DNA from: TMP-86 sp964247385
GTDB lineage: Bacteria > Pseudomonadota > Gammaproteobacteria > Steroidobacterales > Steroidobacteraceae
Direction of reading: 5' to 3'
DNA length: 64,000 nt
NCBI GenBank assembly: GCA_964247385.1
Contig: CAXTUB010000013.1
Coordinates: forward strand, 1-64,000
The translations under genes and the position numbers were made by a program. Shown here piece by piece: positions 25,121 to 34,179 of the stretch. Below the pieces are notes generated by a model. It was not told the origin of the DNA. It was given only the letters and a program-made list of their open reading frames with translations, and made no database searches. Position 1 is the stretch's first letter; every line of letters begins with the position of its first letter.

Positions 25121-26461
25121 CTACAGTTGAGCGATCGCATCGCGCACTTTGTGCAGGCGACTGTTTACGCTCGGAAAAACTTGTTTACAAACGTCAAGAA
25201 GATCAGCAGCTCGTTCGCGTAGGATGCGCCGCTCGGCCTCGCCCGTGAGCAAAGGTTCGATCCCGCGCAGCATCGTGAAAGTCATTCCGGCGTGAACAGA
25301 CGGGTCGGTAATTGTTGCCGGCAAGCGGACGAGCGCTGATGAGGCCTCGCCCACAATGTGCATCATTTCCAGTGCCGCGAAAATGAGCGCCTCTTGCTGT
25401 GAGTGGCGCTCTGACCCGGATCGGCCAAAGCATTGTACGAGACATCGCAACAGCAAACCGTAGCTGGCGCATGCAAAGTCGAGCAGGGCGGCGGTATGAG
25501 GACGATCTACAAAGATGGTTTCGCTGTCGGGTGGAGGTCGACGCAGCACGGGGCTGGTGGCGGCAGGCCACGCTGGGGCAAAGTCTGGAGCTTCCCGCAT
25601 GAGTGTCGCCAGCTCGTCTTGGATGGCAATAAATTGACTGTAGTGCGAATCCTTTTGATCGAAAGAAGCACCCTCGCCTTGTTCGATCACCCGATCGATT
25701 GCGGCAGTTGCAGATTCCAGATCGCTAATGACGCTCACCCCATCGAGGTCGATGAGGTCATGGTCCACCTGAAACTCAGTGTGACCTAGAAAAAGCCGAT
25801 CGGCCCCTAGCTTGCAGTGTAAGGATCGAAGATTGGCGCGGATAGCCTCGTACAGGTGGCCGATGGTTGCGTAATCCTGCGCGCTGGGCATCAGGCCCGT
25901 CTGTGCTTGGCCGCGACTGTAGTCGGTTTGCTCAAAAGCCTCGCTGTCCTGCTTCGTCGCACCGTGAGGCCGCTCGAGGAAAACGAAGTGCTCGAGCGTT
26001 TCAGCATTGAATGGCGTCAGCCGTGCGACGACGCCGGAAGGAAAGTACCCGGACGAAACCGGAAAATTGGGACGCGCGAAGTGTGGCCGCCCACCAATCG
26101 CTACCGTCAGATTGGCGACAATCATCAAGTGCCCCATTTCTTGGACCGCCACGTCAATGATTGTTTTGCGCCAGCGCGCCAGCGCTTCACTCTGCAACTC
26201 GGTGACTTCATCTTGACCGGGGCGCTTGAGGCTGAATGCAGCGTAGAGATAGCTACACATCAGCGTGTGCTCGATCTCCGCCGCCTCCGCGAGCAGGTGA
26301 AGAAGCTGTTCGCGCGAGCCCGTGATAATTTCTGGTTCAGGCGTCGCAAGCTCCTGCACAGCACGTTCGACCGCCATGTTGATCGCGAATTCCTGTGGCG
26401 TTTCAATTGTACTGCGATCTCCACAGTAGACCGCCTGTGGGGCGCTTCTGACATTGCTCAA
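25121..26461 (-). CDS. Ferritin-like domain protein (VioB/iminophenyl-pyruvate dimer synthase-like)
   Basis: A 446-residue protein. Residues ~45-270 contain a ferritin-like four-helix region with EAAEIEHTLMCSYLYAAFSL and VAVQEMGHLMIVANL. Glu and ExxH pairs there are the diiron ligands of the PF12902 family, which also occurs at the VioB C-terminus. The remaining residues are helical without recognisable motifs. The reaction is unknown; family members have been linked to secondary metabolism and to metal-dependent oxidation. The frame opens with TTG at 26461. An ATG at 26377, preceded by AGGA, could be the real start and would still keep the whole domain. It is divergent from the small gene at 26535. 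Confidence 0.75.
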   Translation of the reverse strand: MSNVRSAPQAVYCGDRSTIETPQEFAINMAVERAVQELATPEPEIITGSREQLLHLLAEAAEIEHTLMCSYLYAAFSLKRPGQDEVTELQSEALARWRKTIIDVAVQEMGHLMIVANLTVAIGGRPHFARPNFPVSSGYFPSGVVARLTPFNAETLEHFVFLERPHGATKQDSEAFEQTDYSRGQAQTGLMPSAQDYATIGHLYEAIRANLRSLHCKLGADRLFLGHTEFQVDHDLIDLDGVSVISDLESATAAIDRVIEQGEGASFDQKDSHYSQFIAIQDELATLMREAPDFAPAWPAATSPVLRRPPPDSETIFVDRPHTAALLDFACASYGLLLRCLVQCFGRSGSERHSQQEALIFAALEMMHIVGEASSALVRLPATITDPSVHAGMTFTMLRGIEPLLTGEAERRILRERAADLLDVCKQVFPSVNSRLHKVRDAIAQL

Positions 26462-26534
26462 CAGCCACCCGCTGATCGCGGCAAGGAAGCAGAGCCGCGA
26501 TGCTCTCTACTCTATAGCAGACCGTGGAGGAAAA

Positions 26535-26771
26535 ATGGCATCGCAAAATCAGAGAGACAAGATTGAAAACACGAACCGGCCATCCGGGCCCGCCCAACGC
26601 GACGGCCGGCATGAGGGAAGCGATCAGTCTGACCACAAGTCAAACGACGCCAGTCAACGGCGATCGAAACAGCCTGGTCAGGTTTCCTCCGATCATTCGA
26701 ATGACAACGAATTGGCTGGCGGTGAGGACGAATCGAGCGGTGAGGCGACTAAGCCATCACACCAACGTTGA
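26535..26771 (+). CDS. Small very hydrophilic protein, function unknown
   Basis: A 78-residue protein with almost no hydrophobic residues (rich in Ser, Asp, Gln, Asn, Arg, Lys and Gly), predicted to be disordered, similar in character to small desiccation or stress proteins. The ATG at 26535 has an excellent Shine-Dalgarno, GGAGG at 26525-26529, which decides the start; an upstream in-frame ATG at 26454 lacks one. It lies between the divergent ferritin-like gene and the DUF2382 genes. No family is recognised. Confidence 0.6.
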   Translation: MASQNQRDKIENTNRPSGPAQRDGRHEGSDQSDHKSNDASQRRSKQPGQVSSDHSNDNELAGGEDESSGEATKPSHQR

Positions 26772-26925
26772 TCTGGCAAGATTCCATCGAGAGCTTTTCT
26801 GATTGAATGTCTCACCTCGCCCTAACCGGTAGTCCGACATGAAGTCGCGTCTGTGGCGATTGTGGTGAGCACTTAGAATCTTCAACATCGCGCGATCATA
26901 GATCGACCGACGGCCACCCCCGCAG

Positions 26926-27366
26926 ATGGATGTAGACAAGCAAGGTTCCTCTTGTGCCGCCGGGGAGCCCGAGCCAGGCGCAAGTGTCTCGTTCCCCGTG
27001 ATTCGAGAAGCTGTCACCGTCCACAAGACGGTTGCCGACAACGGCGGCTTGCGGCTTCGAAAGATCGTGCACGAAGACGCGGTGCTGGTTGATGAGGAGT
27101 TGAATGCGCATTCTGTCTCCATTCGGCGCGTGCCCATTGGGCGCGAAGTCGAGGGGCCGGTGGAGGTGCGGTATGAGAATAACGCGACGATCTTTCCGGT
27201 GGTTGAAGAACGTCTCGTGATCAAGCGGCAGCTCGTGCTCGTGGAAGAGCTTCATTTGGAACGCACGAGTCACACGTACCGCAGACCTCAAACGGTTACG
27301 GTTCGACGGGAAGAAATGATCATCGAGCGGCAAGACCCGGGCTCGGATACCTGGCGAGCCATTTAG
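26926..27366 (+). CDS. DUF2382 (YsnF/AvaK-type) stress protein
   Basis: A 146-residue soluble protein consisting of one DUF2382 domain. It shows the characteristic run of charged strand-turn elements, such as FPVIREAVTVHKTV and PVVEERLVIKRQLVLVEEL, ending with VTVRREEMIIERQ. The family occurs in heat- and radiation-associated stress proteins of unknown mechanism. It is paralogous to the C-terminal part of the gene 57 bp downstream, suggesting a local duplication or functional pair. Its ATG follows a C-rich leader without a clear Shine-Dalgarno. Confidence 0.8.
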   Translation: MDVDKQGSSCAAGEPEPGASVSFPVIREAVTVHKTVADNGGLRLRKIVHEDAVLVDEELNAHSVSIRRVPIGREVEGPVEVRYENNATIFPVVEERLVIKRQLVLVEELHLERTSHTYRRPQTVTVRREEMIIERQDPGSDTWRAI

Positions 27367-27422
27367 GCGAGTTTTCGGAAGGCTATGGAGGGCCATTATT
27401 ATTTCTCAATAGAGGACATGGT

Positions 27423-28250
27423 ATGCAAACGGTTTTAGCGACATTCGACGATCGGAAGCTTGCGCAGGATGCGATCGATGAGCTGGTGAGTGCAGGGTTT
27501 CCTCGCTCTAACGTGCATTTGGAAAGCGGATCGGAAGATATAGACTCCGGCGGTGCCGCTCGGAGCAAGGGGCTGATGGCGAGCGTGGGCCACTTTTTTG
27601 ACAGGATTTTTGAATCACGGGACGAGGCGAGCGCGGGCAACTATGCAGAGGCGGTCCGCCGTGGCAGCACGGTGGTCGTTGTGGACACCGAAACGGACGA
27701 AGATCTAGAGCGAGCGCAGGCCTTGATGCAAAGGTTTGGCACGGTCAACTTGGATGACCGCGCTGAGCAATGGAGAAGCCGCGGGTGGAACGGGTTTGAC
27801 CCGGATTCGTCGCTCATGGACGAAGACGAGCTTGCATTCGAGCGCGATTCTTTGCCGGTGATTCAGGAGGAGTTGGTCGTCGGGAAGCGCGAAGTGGATG
27901 TGGGCGGACTTAGAGTAGTCAAACGAGTCACGGAGACTCCAGTTTCGGAAATCGTGAACTTACGTCAGGAACGTGCGACGGTGCAGCGCACTCCCGCGAA
28001 TCGCCAGGCGACTGAAGCGGACTTTCAGAATTTCAGAGAGGGCACTTTCGAGGTTCGCGAGACTGCTGAAGAAGCAGTGGTTGGTAAGACGGCGCGGGTC
28101 GTCGAAGAAGTATCCATCGGACGCGAAGTCACCAATCGCGCTGAAACCATCGCGGATTCGGTGCGCCGCACTGACGTTGACGTCGAACGGGTCGCCGGCG
28201 AGGGCGGGACTCAATCGTCGATCACTAATCCTGATCGCAGAAACTCATGA
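27423..28250 (+). CDS. YsnF/AvaK-type stress protein (YflT-like N-domain plus DUF2382)
   Basis: A 275-residue soluble protein. Residues 1-105 form a YflT-like domain (VLATFDDRKLAQDAIDELVS and RGSTVVVVDTETDEDLERAQ), the fold found in general stress protein 17M. Residues ~140-250 form a DUF2382 domain with VIQEELVVGKREVDVGGLRV and VVEEVSIGREVTN. It shares DUF2382 with the preceding gene. A good Shine-Dalgarno, AGAGGA six bases before the ATG, supports the start. Function is unknown beyond stress association. A GC-rich hairpin at 28293-28312 follows. Confidence 0.84.
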   Translation: MQTVLATFDDRKLAQDAIDELVSAGFPRSNVHLESGSEDIDSGGAARSKGLMASVGHFFDRIFESRDEASAGNYAEAVRRGSTVVVVDTETDEDLERAQALMQRFGTVNLDDRAEQWRSRGWNGFDPDSSLMDEDELAFERDSLPVIQEELVVGKREVDVGGLRVVKRVTETPVSEIVNLRQERATVQRTPANRQATEADFQNFREGTFEVRETAEEAVVGKTARVVEEVSIGREVTNRAETIADSVRRTDVDVERVAGEGGTQSSITNPDRRNS

Positions 28251-28292
28251 CTTCGAAGTCGACTGTTTGAAGACGGCTAACTGAGCCGCAAA

Positions 28293-28312
28293 GGCCCGCC
28301 GAAAGGCGGGCC
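28293..28312 (+). terminator. Probable terminator hairpin after the DUF2382 genes
   Basis: A perfect 8-bp stem GGCCCGCC/GGCGGGCC closes a GAAA tetraloop 43 bp after the stop of the 27423-28250 gene. No T-run follows (CGTGCTTCA), so termination may be weak or rely on the stable GNRA-type hairpin. It also lies between convergent genes. Confidence 0.55.
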
Positions 28313-28418
28313 GTGCTTCACCGCGTGCGACCTACGCGAATTCGCCAAGGCAGTGATTGTGGTCATGGTTTTTAGTTACGCGTGAGCAATGTCGCTCGAC
28401 CAGCGCGCGCTCGATCTG

Positions 28419-28928
28419 TCAGACATCTCCTAGATAATCCGCTTTCCCGAGTTCCACTCCGTTGTGGCGAAGCAAGGCATAGGTCATCGAACAATGAAAG
28501 TGCACGTTGGGAAGCACGAAGCGCATGACGTAACTCAAACCATCGTCAAATCGGAGTTCGCGCACCGGTGTCTTGATGATGACCTCTCGCGTTTCGGCAC
28601 CCGTAAACTTGGATCGGTCCATACCATTCAAATAATCGAGAGTCATCTGCACGCGCTGAATGAGCTGTGCGATTGTCGTTTCGTCATCTTCGAATTTTGG
28701 GGCTTCAGTCATGCTCAGACGAGCCGCGCCAAATTTCGAGATGTCGCAAGCGATGCGTACCTGGCCTGCCAAAGGAATCATGTCGGGGAATAGCCGGGTT
28801 TGAGCCAACACGGAAGGGTCGAATTTCTTAGCCGCCGCGTAGGTCTCGCCTTTGGTCAAAATATGTTTCAGGCTCTGCAGCGCACTTTTCGTTGCCGCGA
28901 CCGAAATATCGTAAATCTCAATGGCCAC
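28419..28928 (-). CDS. DUF1993 family protein
   Basis: A 169-residue soluble helical protein (IYDISVAATKSALQSLKHIL, then KFDPSVLAQTRLFPDMIPLA and a late LPNVHFHCSMTYALLRHNGV). This pattern matches DUF1993, a DinB-like four-helix bundle of unknown function; the conserved His residues in the last helix could bind metal. The start is GTG with a G-rich Shine-Dalgarno (GGGGG, about 6-nt spacing). It ends 56 bp before, and runs in the same direction as, the PPOX-like gene upstream of it, so co-transcription is likely. Confidence 0.8.
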   Translation of the reverse strand: MAIEIYDISVAATKSALQSLKHILTKGETYAAAKKFDPSVLAQTRLFPDMIPLAGQVRIACDISKFGAARLSMTEAPKFEDDETTIAQLIQRVQMTLDYLNGMDRSKFTGAETREVIIKTPVRELRFDDGLSYVMRFVLPNVHFHCSMTYALLRHNGVELGKADYLGDV

Positions 28929-28984
28929 TGCATTCCCCCGTCTGTCGATTCCACGACACGATGCGCGCGCGGCGCTTCACGAAC

Positions 28985-29470
28985 TTATCGCAACGAAACG
29001 TTTGCGACCTTGTCTTTGGCATCCTGCTTGGGGTCGGCGCCGAGCAGCAATTTGATACCGGCCAACATCGAAGATTCGTTCTGCCATATCTCAGCGCGTT
29101 GTGCATCGAGCCGCAGAAGAACCAATTTCGGATCGTCCTTGCCGCCCTCGAACCACGCGGCAACATATTTGTTCCACAGACGATCCACCGTTGCACGATC
29201 TTTATGAACACTCAACGAGCCGTGCACGGTCGCGAACAAATCATGGCCTTTCGATGTGAATGTGGCGATCGCGCGGCTTGCCGCTCCAACCTTGTGCACG
29301 AGTGCGTTGTCCGTAGAAGTGAAAAACCAGATGGGAGAGCGATCGTTTTCCACTTGAGCCGTCATTGGCCGCGTATGTCCGTCTTCCACCCCATCGAGCC
29401 CCAGCATCATCGTCCGATCCGACGTAAGCGCTTTCCAAAATTGAGTTTCAAGTTCTTGCGGTGTGGGCAT
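28985..29470 (-). CDS. Pyridoxamine 5'-phosphate oxidase-like general stress protein
   Basis: A 161-residue split-barrel protein of the general stress protein 26/PPOX-like group. Recognisable elements are MMLGLDGVEDGHTRPMTAQV, PIWFFTSTDNALVHKVG and KYVAAWFEGGKDDPKLVLL. Members bind a flavin or F420-like cofactor at the dimer interface; many have no known substrate. A strong AAGGAGGA sits six to seven bases before the ATG. It belongs to the stress-gene run and probably shares a transcript with the DUF1993 gene downstream. Confidence 0.85.
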   Translation of the reverse strand: MPTPQELETQFWKALTSDRTMMLGLDGVEDGHTRPMTAQVENDRSPIWFFTSTDNALVHKVGAASRAIATFTSKGHDLFATVHGSLSVHKDRATVDRLWNKYVAAWFEGGKDDPKLVLLRLDAQRAEIWQNESSMLAGIKLLLGADPKQDAKDKVANVSLR

Positions 29471-29632
29471 GGACGTTCCTCCTTGTTATGATGAATTGAT
29501 CGCGACCGAACGCTGCACTGTAGTTGCCCAGGCAATCCCGATCTGTAAGACGAGGACGACCGTCAGGGTCGGCGATCGTCACTGCGCGCCCCGTCCGGCA
29601 TTGCGGCGAGGCCGCGGCGAGAACTCCGCGCA

Positions 29633-30493
29633 TCATGCCCCCAGCGCAGCGCGCATGGCTCCGAGCTCGGCATTGGCCTCGAGCACAATGGCGGCGCAGC
29701 GCGGCGCATCCAGCCCGAGTTGCGCAAAAGCGCGGTTGTTTTGTATATGCCAACCCAAGGCCTCAGCATCCTTCGCGTTCAGCGAGATTTGTTTGGCACA
29801 GATGATGGCGTCCGCAATGTCCGCCGGCGCGTGTGGACGACGCGACTGATGATCTTGCTCGTCGACCGCTTCGACGATGTTGGCGGGGAAGTCCCAATTC
29901 TCCAAGAGTGATTTGCCGATTCCCGCCTGCCAACCGTCAGTGACGTCTCGAATCTGCGCCGCGGAAGTGAAGGCCTCGCCTTGCTGCGCCATGCGCGCGA
30001 AGATGTAGAGCTTGCCGATCCCATGCATGAGCCCGGCCAGGAAAGCTTGGTCCGGATTCAGACGTGAGGTGGTCGCGACCACATACGCCACGGCGGCGAC
30101 CTGGGTGCTGATCTCCCAGAGCGCGCCGAGGTCGCTGGCGACGCTGCGAAGCGATTCCCCATGCCGCATTTGCGCGACTGCGAATGCACAGGCCACGCTG
30201 CGCACATTCACATCGCCCAATCGGACGATTGCAGCCGGTAATTCGCCCACCGGCTGACTGGACGGATTGAAAGCCACCGAGTTCGCGCGCGCCATGATGC
30301 GCGCTGCGAGGCCGGGCTCGGCGCCGATCATTGCCGCCATTTTGTGCGCCGTGATCTGCGGATCGTTGAGCGCCCGGCACACACGCGCGAAAATATGCGG
30401 AAAACCCGGCAACTCGACCTTGCCTTCCGACAGTTCGCGCGCCAGCAGCGCGAGAAATTCAAAAGCCGCGCTGGCGGTATTCAAGCTGGACAC
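29633..30493 (-). CDS. HDOD domain protein
   Basis: A 286-residue cytoplasmic protein consisting of an HDOD domain, an HD-fold relative without catalytic metal ligands. Features are ELPGFPHIFARVCRALNDPQ, AAMIGAEPGLAARIMARANS and the LMHGIGKLYIFARMAQQG stretch. HDOD proteins act as signalling scaffolds in motility, cyclic-di-GMP and stress networks. The start is GTG at 30493 with only a weak Shine-Dalgarno. A second, more divergent HDOD protein is encoded at 61684-62601. Confidence 0.85.
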   Translation of the reverse strand: MSSLNTASAAFEFLALLARELSEGKVELPGFPHIFARVCRALNDPQITAHKMAAMIGAEPGLAARIMARANSVAFNPSSQPVGELPAAIVRLGDVNVRSVACAFAVAQMRHGESLRSVASDLGALWEISTQVAAVAYVVATTSRLNPDQAFLAGLMHGIGKLYIFARMAQQGEAFTSAAQIRDVTDGWQAGIGKSLLENWDFPANIVEAVDEQDHQSRRPHAPADIADAIICAKQISLNAKDAEALGWHIQNNRAFAQLGLDAPRCAAIVLEANAELGAMRAALGA

Positions 30494-30661
30494 TCTATTG
30501 CGCTTTCCTTCACGGCGGCATTTACTATGTGAGTGCCGCCCGAGCCGGGTGCAGTTGTTCGCATACTTTTGTTCTTGCTATCTGACATACGCGCGGCCGG
30601 CGCGGCGAGTATGTTGCATCTTCATCCAGGAAATTGAAAAAAGCGAGCCCAAGGAGTGTCA

Positions 30662-30973
30662 ATGAATTATCAGCCCGACCAGGAAGCCATTCGCAAACGC
30701 GCCTATGAGCTATGGGAAATGCGCGGGCGCGCGTCCGGGCGCGAAGCGGACGACTGGGTCGAAGCCGAGCGGCAGCTGATCGCCTCGCGCGCATCCGCGA
30801 CAAATCCCGACCCGGAGCCCGCTAAGGCGGTCCCGGCTGCGGGCACCTCGGCTCCGGCCGCTGCAACCGCCGCGCCGGATGGCGCCGCACCGGTAAGCTC
30901 TGAGCAACCAACTCAACCCACGCGGCCGCGAACGAGCACCGCGGCCAAGCGGGTGGGAATGGCCAAACGCTGA
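30662..30973 (+). CDS. DUF2934 domain protein with Ala/Pro-rich tail
   Basis: A 103-residue soluble protein. Residues 5-45 match the short DUF2934 motif (IRKRAYELWEMRGRASGREA, DDWVEAERQL). The rest is a flexible Ala/Pro/Thr-rich tail ending in a basic stretch (TAAKRVGMAKR). The ATG at 30662 has AAGGAG at optimal distance, so it was preferred over the GTG at 30656 that lies within the Shine-Dalgarno. Function is unknown; the family often appears beside other small stress proteins. Confidence 0.78.
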   Translation: MNYQPDQEAIRKRAYELWEMRGRASGREADDWVEAERQLIASRASATNPDPEPAKAVPAAGTSAPAAATAAPDGAAPVSSEQPTQPTRPRTSTAAKRVGMAKR

Positions 30974-31093
30974 AGACATGGGTGAGCCGAGCCTGCGGCG
31001 GATGAAGCTTGTGGGCGCGGGCGGTGCCGTTTCCTACGGTGGATCACCGGCATGGCACTGGCTTGATTTGCTTTTCTGGTTAGACAATACGCA

Positions 31094-32179
31094 ATGTTTG
31101 CGCAAGACTCCGCGGCCGCTGTGCCGGATTCCGTCGCCGAAGCTCAGTCAATGGCCAAGGATGCCGGCCTTATCTATGTTTCCGATTGTCAGCCCGGCAT
31201 ACGCCGGCTGAAATCCGGTCGAGGCTTCAAGTATGTGAGTCCCGATCACAGCGCGTTGCGCGAGGCCAAGGCGCTGGATCGCATTCGCATGTTGGCGATT
31301 CCGCCGGCTTACCGCGATGTGTGGATTTGCGTGCAGCCCCGCGGTCATTTGCAGGCGACTGGACGCGATGCGCGCGGTCGCAAGCAATATCGTTATCACG
31401 CCGATTGGCGCACGCTTCGTGACGGCGCAAAATTCGAACGCATCATCGCGTTCGCGCGCGGGCTGCCGGCGCTGCGCGCCAAGCTCAAGCGTGATCTGAA
31501 GCTCGACGGCCTGCCGCGCGACAAGGTGCTCGCCGTCATCGTCAGTCTCCTCGACTCGACTCGCGCGCGCGTCGGAAACGAAGAATATGCGCGAGACAAC
31601 CACAGCTTTGGCCTGACGACGCTGCGAGCTCGTCACGCGCATTTCATCCGTGGGCGAGCCATCTTGAATTTTCGAGGCAAGGGCGGCGTGCAGCATGAGA
31701 TCTCGATCGATGACCAGCACATTGCGCGCATCGTGCGGCGCTGCCAGGAGTTGCCGGGCCAGGATCTATTCCAGTACGTCGATGATGCGGGCCAGCGCTG
31801 CCCCGTCGACTCGGGTCAGGTCAACGATTATCTGCGCGCCTCGATGGGCGACGAGTTCACTGCCAAGGATTTCCGCACTTGGCATGCCACTCTGCACGCC
31901 ATCACCTTGCTTGCATGCACGCCGCTCCCGCAACCGGCGAGCGAGCGCGCCTTGAAGGGCCATATTTTGGAAGTCATTCGAGAAGTCGCAAAAAGCTTGC
32001 GCAACACACCGGCCGTGTGCCGTAAATCCTATATCGACCCCCAAGTGTTCGATCACTGGCGCGCGGGTCTGATCCATCACACGTTCATGGACAAGCTTCG
32101 GGGGGCGCGCCCGCGCCGCGCCGAGACGATGGTGCTTGCCTTTCTGCGCAAGCAAGCGGGCAAGCGGCGCGACACATAG
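31094..32179 (+). CDS. Type IB DNA topoisomerase (poxvirus/bacterial type)
   Basis: A 361-residue enzyme that relaxes supercoils through a 3'-phosphotyrosyl intermediate. Visible catalytic elements are Arg in RARVGNEEYA, Lys in FRGKGGVQHE, Arg and His in KDFRTWHATLH, and the nucleophilic Tyr in CRKSYIDPQV. The N-terminal YVSDCQPGIRRLKSGRGFKY segment is typical of bacterial topoisomerase IB. It is complete compared with the family (about 330-370 residues). It opens a rightward run of genes that includes a uracil-DNA-binding protein, so a DNA-maintenance theme is possible. Confidence 0.92.
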   Translation: MFAQDSAAAVPDSVAEAQSMAKDAGLIYVSDCQPGIRRLKSGRGFKYVSPDHSALREAKALDRIRMLAIPPAYRDVWICVQPRGHLQATGRDARGRKQYRYHADWRTLRDGAKFERIIAFARGLPALRAKLKRDLKLDGLPRDKVLAVIVSLLDSTRARVGNEEYARDNHSFGLTTLRARHAHFIRGRAILNFRGKGGVQHEISIDDQHIARIVRRCQELPGQDLFQYVDDAGQRCPVDSGQVNDYLRASMGDEFTAKDFRTWHATLHAITLLACTPLPQPASERALKGHILEVIREVAKSLRNTPAVCRKSYIDPQVFDHWRAGLIHHTFMDKLRGARPRRAETMVLAFLRKQAGKRRDT

Positions 32180-32304
32180 ACGAAAAAATTTGAAGCGGGC
32201 ATCAGGCGCCCAGGCGGCATCGCTTGAAGCGTGACGCCGGCGGGTGTCGGGCGCGTTCAAAGCGTGGCACAGTGTCGGCCGCATGAGTTGGACACCGCGC
32301 ATTC

Positions 32305-34179
32305 ATGGCCCGCGAAGCTAGTTCGAGCGAGGCGCGCGGCGGGAGCGCGGAGGCCGCCGCCGCGGACCGCCCGCCGGGCGGAGTATGGCGCCAATTCAGT
32401 TCGGTGCGCCGCGCCATTGATTCATCCCCCGTGCGCCGCGCCTTGTATTGGCTCATCGCCGGCATCGTGTTCGTCGTGGTCGCTACGGCCTATGGACAGA
32501 TCCGGCTGAATCGCTGGAACAAGCCCTTCTTCGATGCGTTGTCGCGCCGCGACTTGCGTGATTTCTTCTTTCAACTCGGCGTGTTTTTTCTCATCGTTGC
32601 CGTCCTGCTCATTTTTCAAGTGGCGCAAAAATGGCTGGTCGAGATGCTGAAAATTCGCTTACGCGAAGGCTTGATGCACGACCTCATTGGCGATTGGATG
32701 CTGCCACGGCGCGCCTTCTGGCTCGCAAATGCCGGCAGCATGGGCGTGAACCCGGATCAGCGCATGCACGAGGATGCGCGCAAGCTGTGCGAGCTCACCG
32801 CCGATCTGGGTGTGGGTCTGTTCCAGGCTTCGATTCTGTTCGTGACCTTCGCCGGAATCCTTTGGACGCTGTCCACTGATTTCGTGTTTCGCTTCGGCGA
32901 TCAAGACTACGCGGTGCCGGGATTCATGCTGTGGGCCGCCATCGCTTACGCCATCGTGGGTTCTGTTCTGAGTTTCCTGGTGGGCCGCACGCTGATTGCA
33001 CGCAATGCCGAGCGCTATGCGCGGGAAGCAGATTTGCGATTTTCTTTGGTGCGGGTGAATGAGCATTTGGATGACATCGCGCTCGCTTCCGGCGAACAAG
33101 ACGAGCGTCGTCGCATCGAGATGCACTTGCGTAACGTGCTTGCGGCCACACGTCGATTGGTGACGGGGCTGACCAATCTCACTTGGGTGACCGCGGGTTT
33201 CGGCTGGGTGACCATCGTTGCGCCTATTTTGGTGGCGGCTCCGCTGTATTTCACGGGCAAGATCTCCTTCGGAGGTCTGATGATGGCCGCGGGTGCGTTC
33301 ACACAGGCGCAGTCGTCGCTCCGTTGGTTCGTGGACAATTTCAGCACCATCGCCGATTGGAGCGCGACCCTCGATCGAGTGGCGTCATTCCGCCGCGCCC
33401 TCCTCGTGAGCGCGGAGGATGCGCCAGCGCTCGACAGCCGTATCGAGTACGTTCGCTCCACCGACGGCTCGTTCGCGCTCGATGATCTGAAAGTCGGCAA
33501 CAATTCAGGTCTCGACGTGCTGCGCGAGACCCGAGTGAGAATGGCGGCGGGCGAGCGGGTGCTCGTGCAGTGCGCGCCGTTCACGAACCGCACGCAGCTG
33601 TTTCGCGCGCTCGCGGGCCTGTGGCCCTGGGGGTACGGCCGCATCGAGCGCCCCGCGCACGAGCAGATTCTCTACTTGCCCAGCGGTACGCCGTATTTGC
33701 CTCGCGGCACCTTGCGCGAGGTGCTTGCCTACCCTTTCAAGAGCGATGCCTACGATGCGCAAGCACTGCAACACGCCCTGACCCGCATGGGACTTGCGCG
33801 CTTGGGCGCGCTGCTCGAGGAAACGCATCGCTGGGATCGAGAGCTGTCGCAGGATGAGCAATTGCGGCTGGTGTTCGCGCGCGCTCTGGCGCAGCGGCCC
33901 GCCTGGCTCGTGATGGACGGCACGTTCGCAACGTTCGACGACGACCTGGCGGTGCGCGTGCTCGAGATCTTTTCAAGCGATCTGGCGCAAAGCGGGCTCA
34001 TTCATATTGGCACCGCAGCGCACGCCCGCGATCCGCTCTATCAACGCGTGCTGCATTTGATCAAGGCGCCCATCCCCGCACCGGGCGCAATGACTTCGGC
34101 GCTCTCCGCGCACGATACCGCGGCCGTCGAGCCGCAGCGCATCACGGCTCCGCCGGGTCCGCGAAGCTTTCGCTCATGA
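32305..34179 (+). CDS. SbmA/YddA-type ABC transporter-like protein with degenerate ATPase domain
   Basis: A 624-residue membrane protein. The N-terminal ~370 residues form the SbmA/BacA-like permease with about six helices (YGQIRLNRWNKPFFDALSRR is diagnostic). The C-terminal part aligns by pattern with the YddA nucleotide-binding domain (FRALAGLWPWGYGRIE, PYLPRGTLREVLAYP), but every ATPase motif is altered. The Walker A position reads QCAPFTNRT (422-430, no GKS/T). The Q-loop Gln is replaced (LPSGTPYLP). The signature is LSQDE. Walker B is VMDGT with Gly539 where the catalytic Glu belongs. The switch His is replaced (HIGTAAH). The frame is intact and co-translated (ATGA overlap) with the next gene. 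It probably no longer hydrolyses ATP and may act as a proton-driven SbmA-like importer or a structural protein. Confidence 0.85.
   Translation: MAREASSSEARGGSAEAAAADRPPGGVWRQFSSVRRAIDSSPVRRALYWLIAGIVFVVVATAYGQIRLNRWNKPFFDALSRRDLRDFFFQLGVFFLIVAVLLIFQVAQKWLVEMLKIRLREGLMHDLIGDWMLPRRAFWLANAGSMGVNPDQRMHEDARKLCELTADLGVGLFQASILFVTFAGILWTLSTDFVFRFGDQDYAVPGFMLWAAIAYAIVGSVLSFLVGRTLIARNAERYAREADLRFSLVRVNEHLDDIALASGEQDERRRIEMHLRNVLAATRRLVTGLTNLTWVTAGFGWVTIVAPILVAAPLYFTGKISFGGLMMAAGAFTQAQSSLRWFVDNFSTIADWSATLDRVASFRRALLVSAEDAPALDSRIEYVRSTDGSFALDDLKVGNNSGLDVLRETRVRMAAGERVLVQCAPFTNRTQLFRALAGLWPWGYGRIERPAHEQILYLPSGTPYLPRGTLREVLAYPFKSDAYDAQALQHALTRMGLARLGALLEETHRWDRELSQDEQLRLVFARALAQRPAWLVMDGTFATFDDDLAVRVLEIFSSDLAQSGLIHIGTAAHARDPLYQRVLHLIKAPIPAPGAMTSALSAHDTAAVEPQRITAPPGPRSFRS

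Noticed and set aside
29300..29475. Possible plus-strand protein 28892-29491 overlapping DUF1993 and PPOX genes
   Set aside because: His/Arg/Cys-rich translation without motifs, opposite two clear genes.
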